Source of the DNA: Halothiobacillus neapolitanus
GTDB lineage: Bacteria; Pseudomonadota; Gammaproteobacteria; Halothiobacillales; Halothiobacillaceae
DNA: 6,245 bases
Assembly: GCA_020722165.1 (NCBI GenBank)
Contig: DYLI01000097.1
Location: forward strand, 1-6,245
Direction of reading: 5' to 3'
Made by a program: the position numbers and the translations under genes. Positions 5,755 through 6,245 of the stretch are shown in pieces. Positions within the stretch are counted from its first letter, which is position 1. Each line of letters opens with the position of its first letter. Below the pieces are notes generated by a model. The model was not told where the DNA came from. It worked only from the letters and a program-made list of their open reading frames with translations, and did not search any database.

Positions 5755-6245
5755 ATGAAAATCTCTCGTTGGCTGGCTGTATTGAGTTTTGGCTTGTTAC
5801 CACTTTCCGCCCCCGCCTTGGCCGATACCGATTTACTCGGCTTCAAACTGCGCACGCTGGCGGGTGAGAGTGTCGTGGATTTGCGCCAAGCCTATGCTGG
5901 CAAAGTGGTGCTGATGGTGAATACGGCGAGTAAGTGCGGTTTTACCGACCAGTTTGAGGGGCTGGAAGCCTTGTATCGTAAGTACAAGGATCAAGGGCTG
6001 GTCGTACTGGGCTTTCCGTCGAATGATTTTGCCAATCAAGACCCCGGCTCGGAAAAGGAAATCCAGGCGTTTTGCCGCAACACCTACAGCGTAGAATTCC
6101 CCATGTTTGAAAAGCTGCATGTGCGTGGCAATGAAGCCCATCCTTTGTTCAAGGCGCTTGCCGCACACCCCGAGGGCGCAACGCCGAAGTGGAATTTTTA
6201 TAAATTTTTGCTGGATCGTAACGGACACTTGGTGGAAAGCTGGGG
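5755..6245 (+). CDS. exported glutathione peroxidase-family peroxidase (3' end outside window)
   Basis: This thiol peroxidase of the glutathione peroxidase family reduces hydrogen or lipid hydroperoxides. 163 codons are visible and the frame is open at the right edge. A clear signal peptide (MKISRW basic start, hydrophobic core, cleavage after ALA at 21-23) places it in the periplasm, unlike the cytoplasmic E. coli BtuE. The fold motifs are in order: VVLMVNTASKCGFT with peroxidatic Cys61, LGFPSNDFANQDPGS, and WNFYKFL with Trp146 and Asn147. Cys107 in AFCRNTYSVEFP sits where thioredoxin-dependent members (yeast Gpx3 type) keep their resolving Cys, so thioredoxin-like donors are more likely than glutathione (inference). 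The usual FPCNQFG reads FPSNDFA here, so the tetrad Gln is Asp and its neighbouring Cys is Ser. GAGGA eight bases upstream supports ATG 5755. It is probably a separate unit from glmU, 79 bp away. Confidence 0.93.
   Translation, partial: MKISRWLAVLSFGLLPLSAPALADTDLLGFKLRTLAGESVVDLRQAYAGKVVLMVNTASKCGFTDQFEGLEALYRKYKDQGLVVLGFPSNDFANQDPGSEKEIQAFCRNTYSVEFPMFEKLHVRGNEAHPLFKALAAHPEGATPKWNFYKFLLDRNGHLVESW

Overview
The window reads as a stretch of a proteobacterial chromosome, from the beta or gamma classes. The grounds are the RsuA, GlmU and glutathione peroxidase homologues, a GlyGly-CTERM/rhombosortase pair, and REP-like palindromes between genes. DNA is GC-rich, coding is dense and six genes are on the plus strand with one on the minus strand. 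I cannot name genus or species. There are no tRNA, rRNA, CRISPR, insertion sequence or phage genes.

Layout. (1) 1-699: 3' part of an rsuA-type 16S rRNA pseudouridine synthase gene, cut by the left edge. (2) 700-860: intergenic, with a GTAG-bounded double palindrome (REP doublet). (3) 879-2893: a two-gene, translationally coupled unit. It holds a small exported protein that looks like a free-standing subtilase propeptide (I9-like), then a secreted subtilisin-family (S8) protease. The protease has its own propeptide, an intact Asp/His/Ser triad, a proline-rich linker and a C-terminal Gly-rich/hydrophobic/Arg-rich tail typical of GlyGly-CTERM. (4) 2860-3414, minus strand: a rhomboid-family protease of the rhombosortase type, the enzyme class that cleaves GlyGly-CTERM tails. 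It converges on the protease gene and overlaps it by 34 bp. (5) 3472-4239: an orphan ParA-family ATPase, divergent from the rhombosortase gene. (6) 4244-4300: a second REP doublet of different sequence but the same architecture. (7) 4314-5675: glmU, the bifunctional UDP-GlcNAc synthesis enzyme. (8) 5755-6245: an exported glutathione peroxidase-family protein, cut by the right edge.

Working together. The centre (879-3414) looks like a self-contained secreted-protease module: a candidate inhibitor or chaperone in trans, the protease, and the intramembrane protease expected to process its C-terminal anchor. The parts belong to known families. The combination of a duplicated stand-alone propeptide, ATGA coupling, and sorting enzyme and substrate overlapping tail to tail is the most interesting thing here. 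rsuA, glmU and the peroxidase are ordinary housekeeping or stress genes with no visible link to the module. Functions are inferred from recognisable motifs only; no searches were run.
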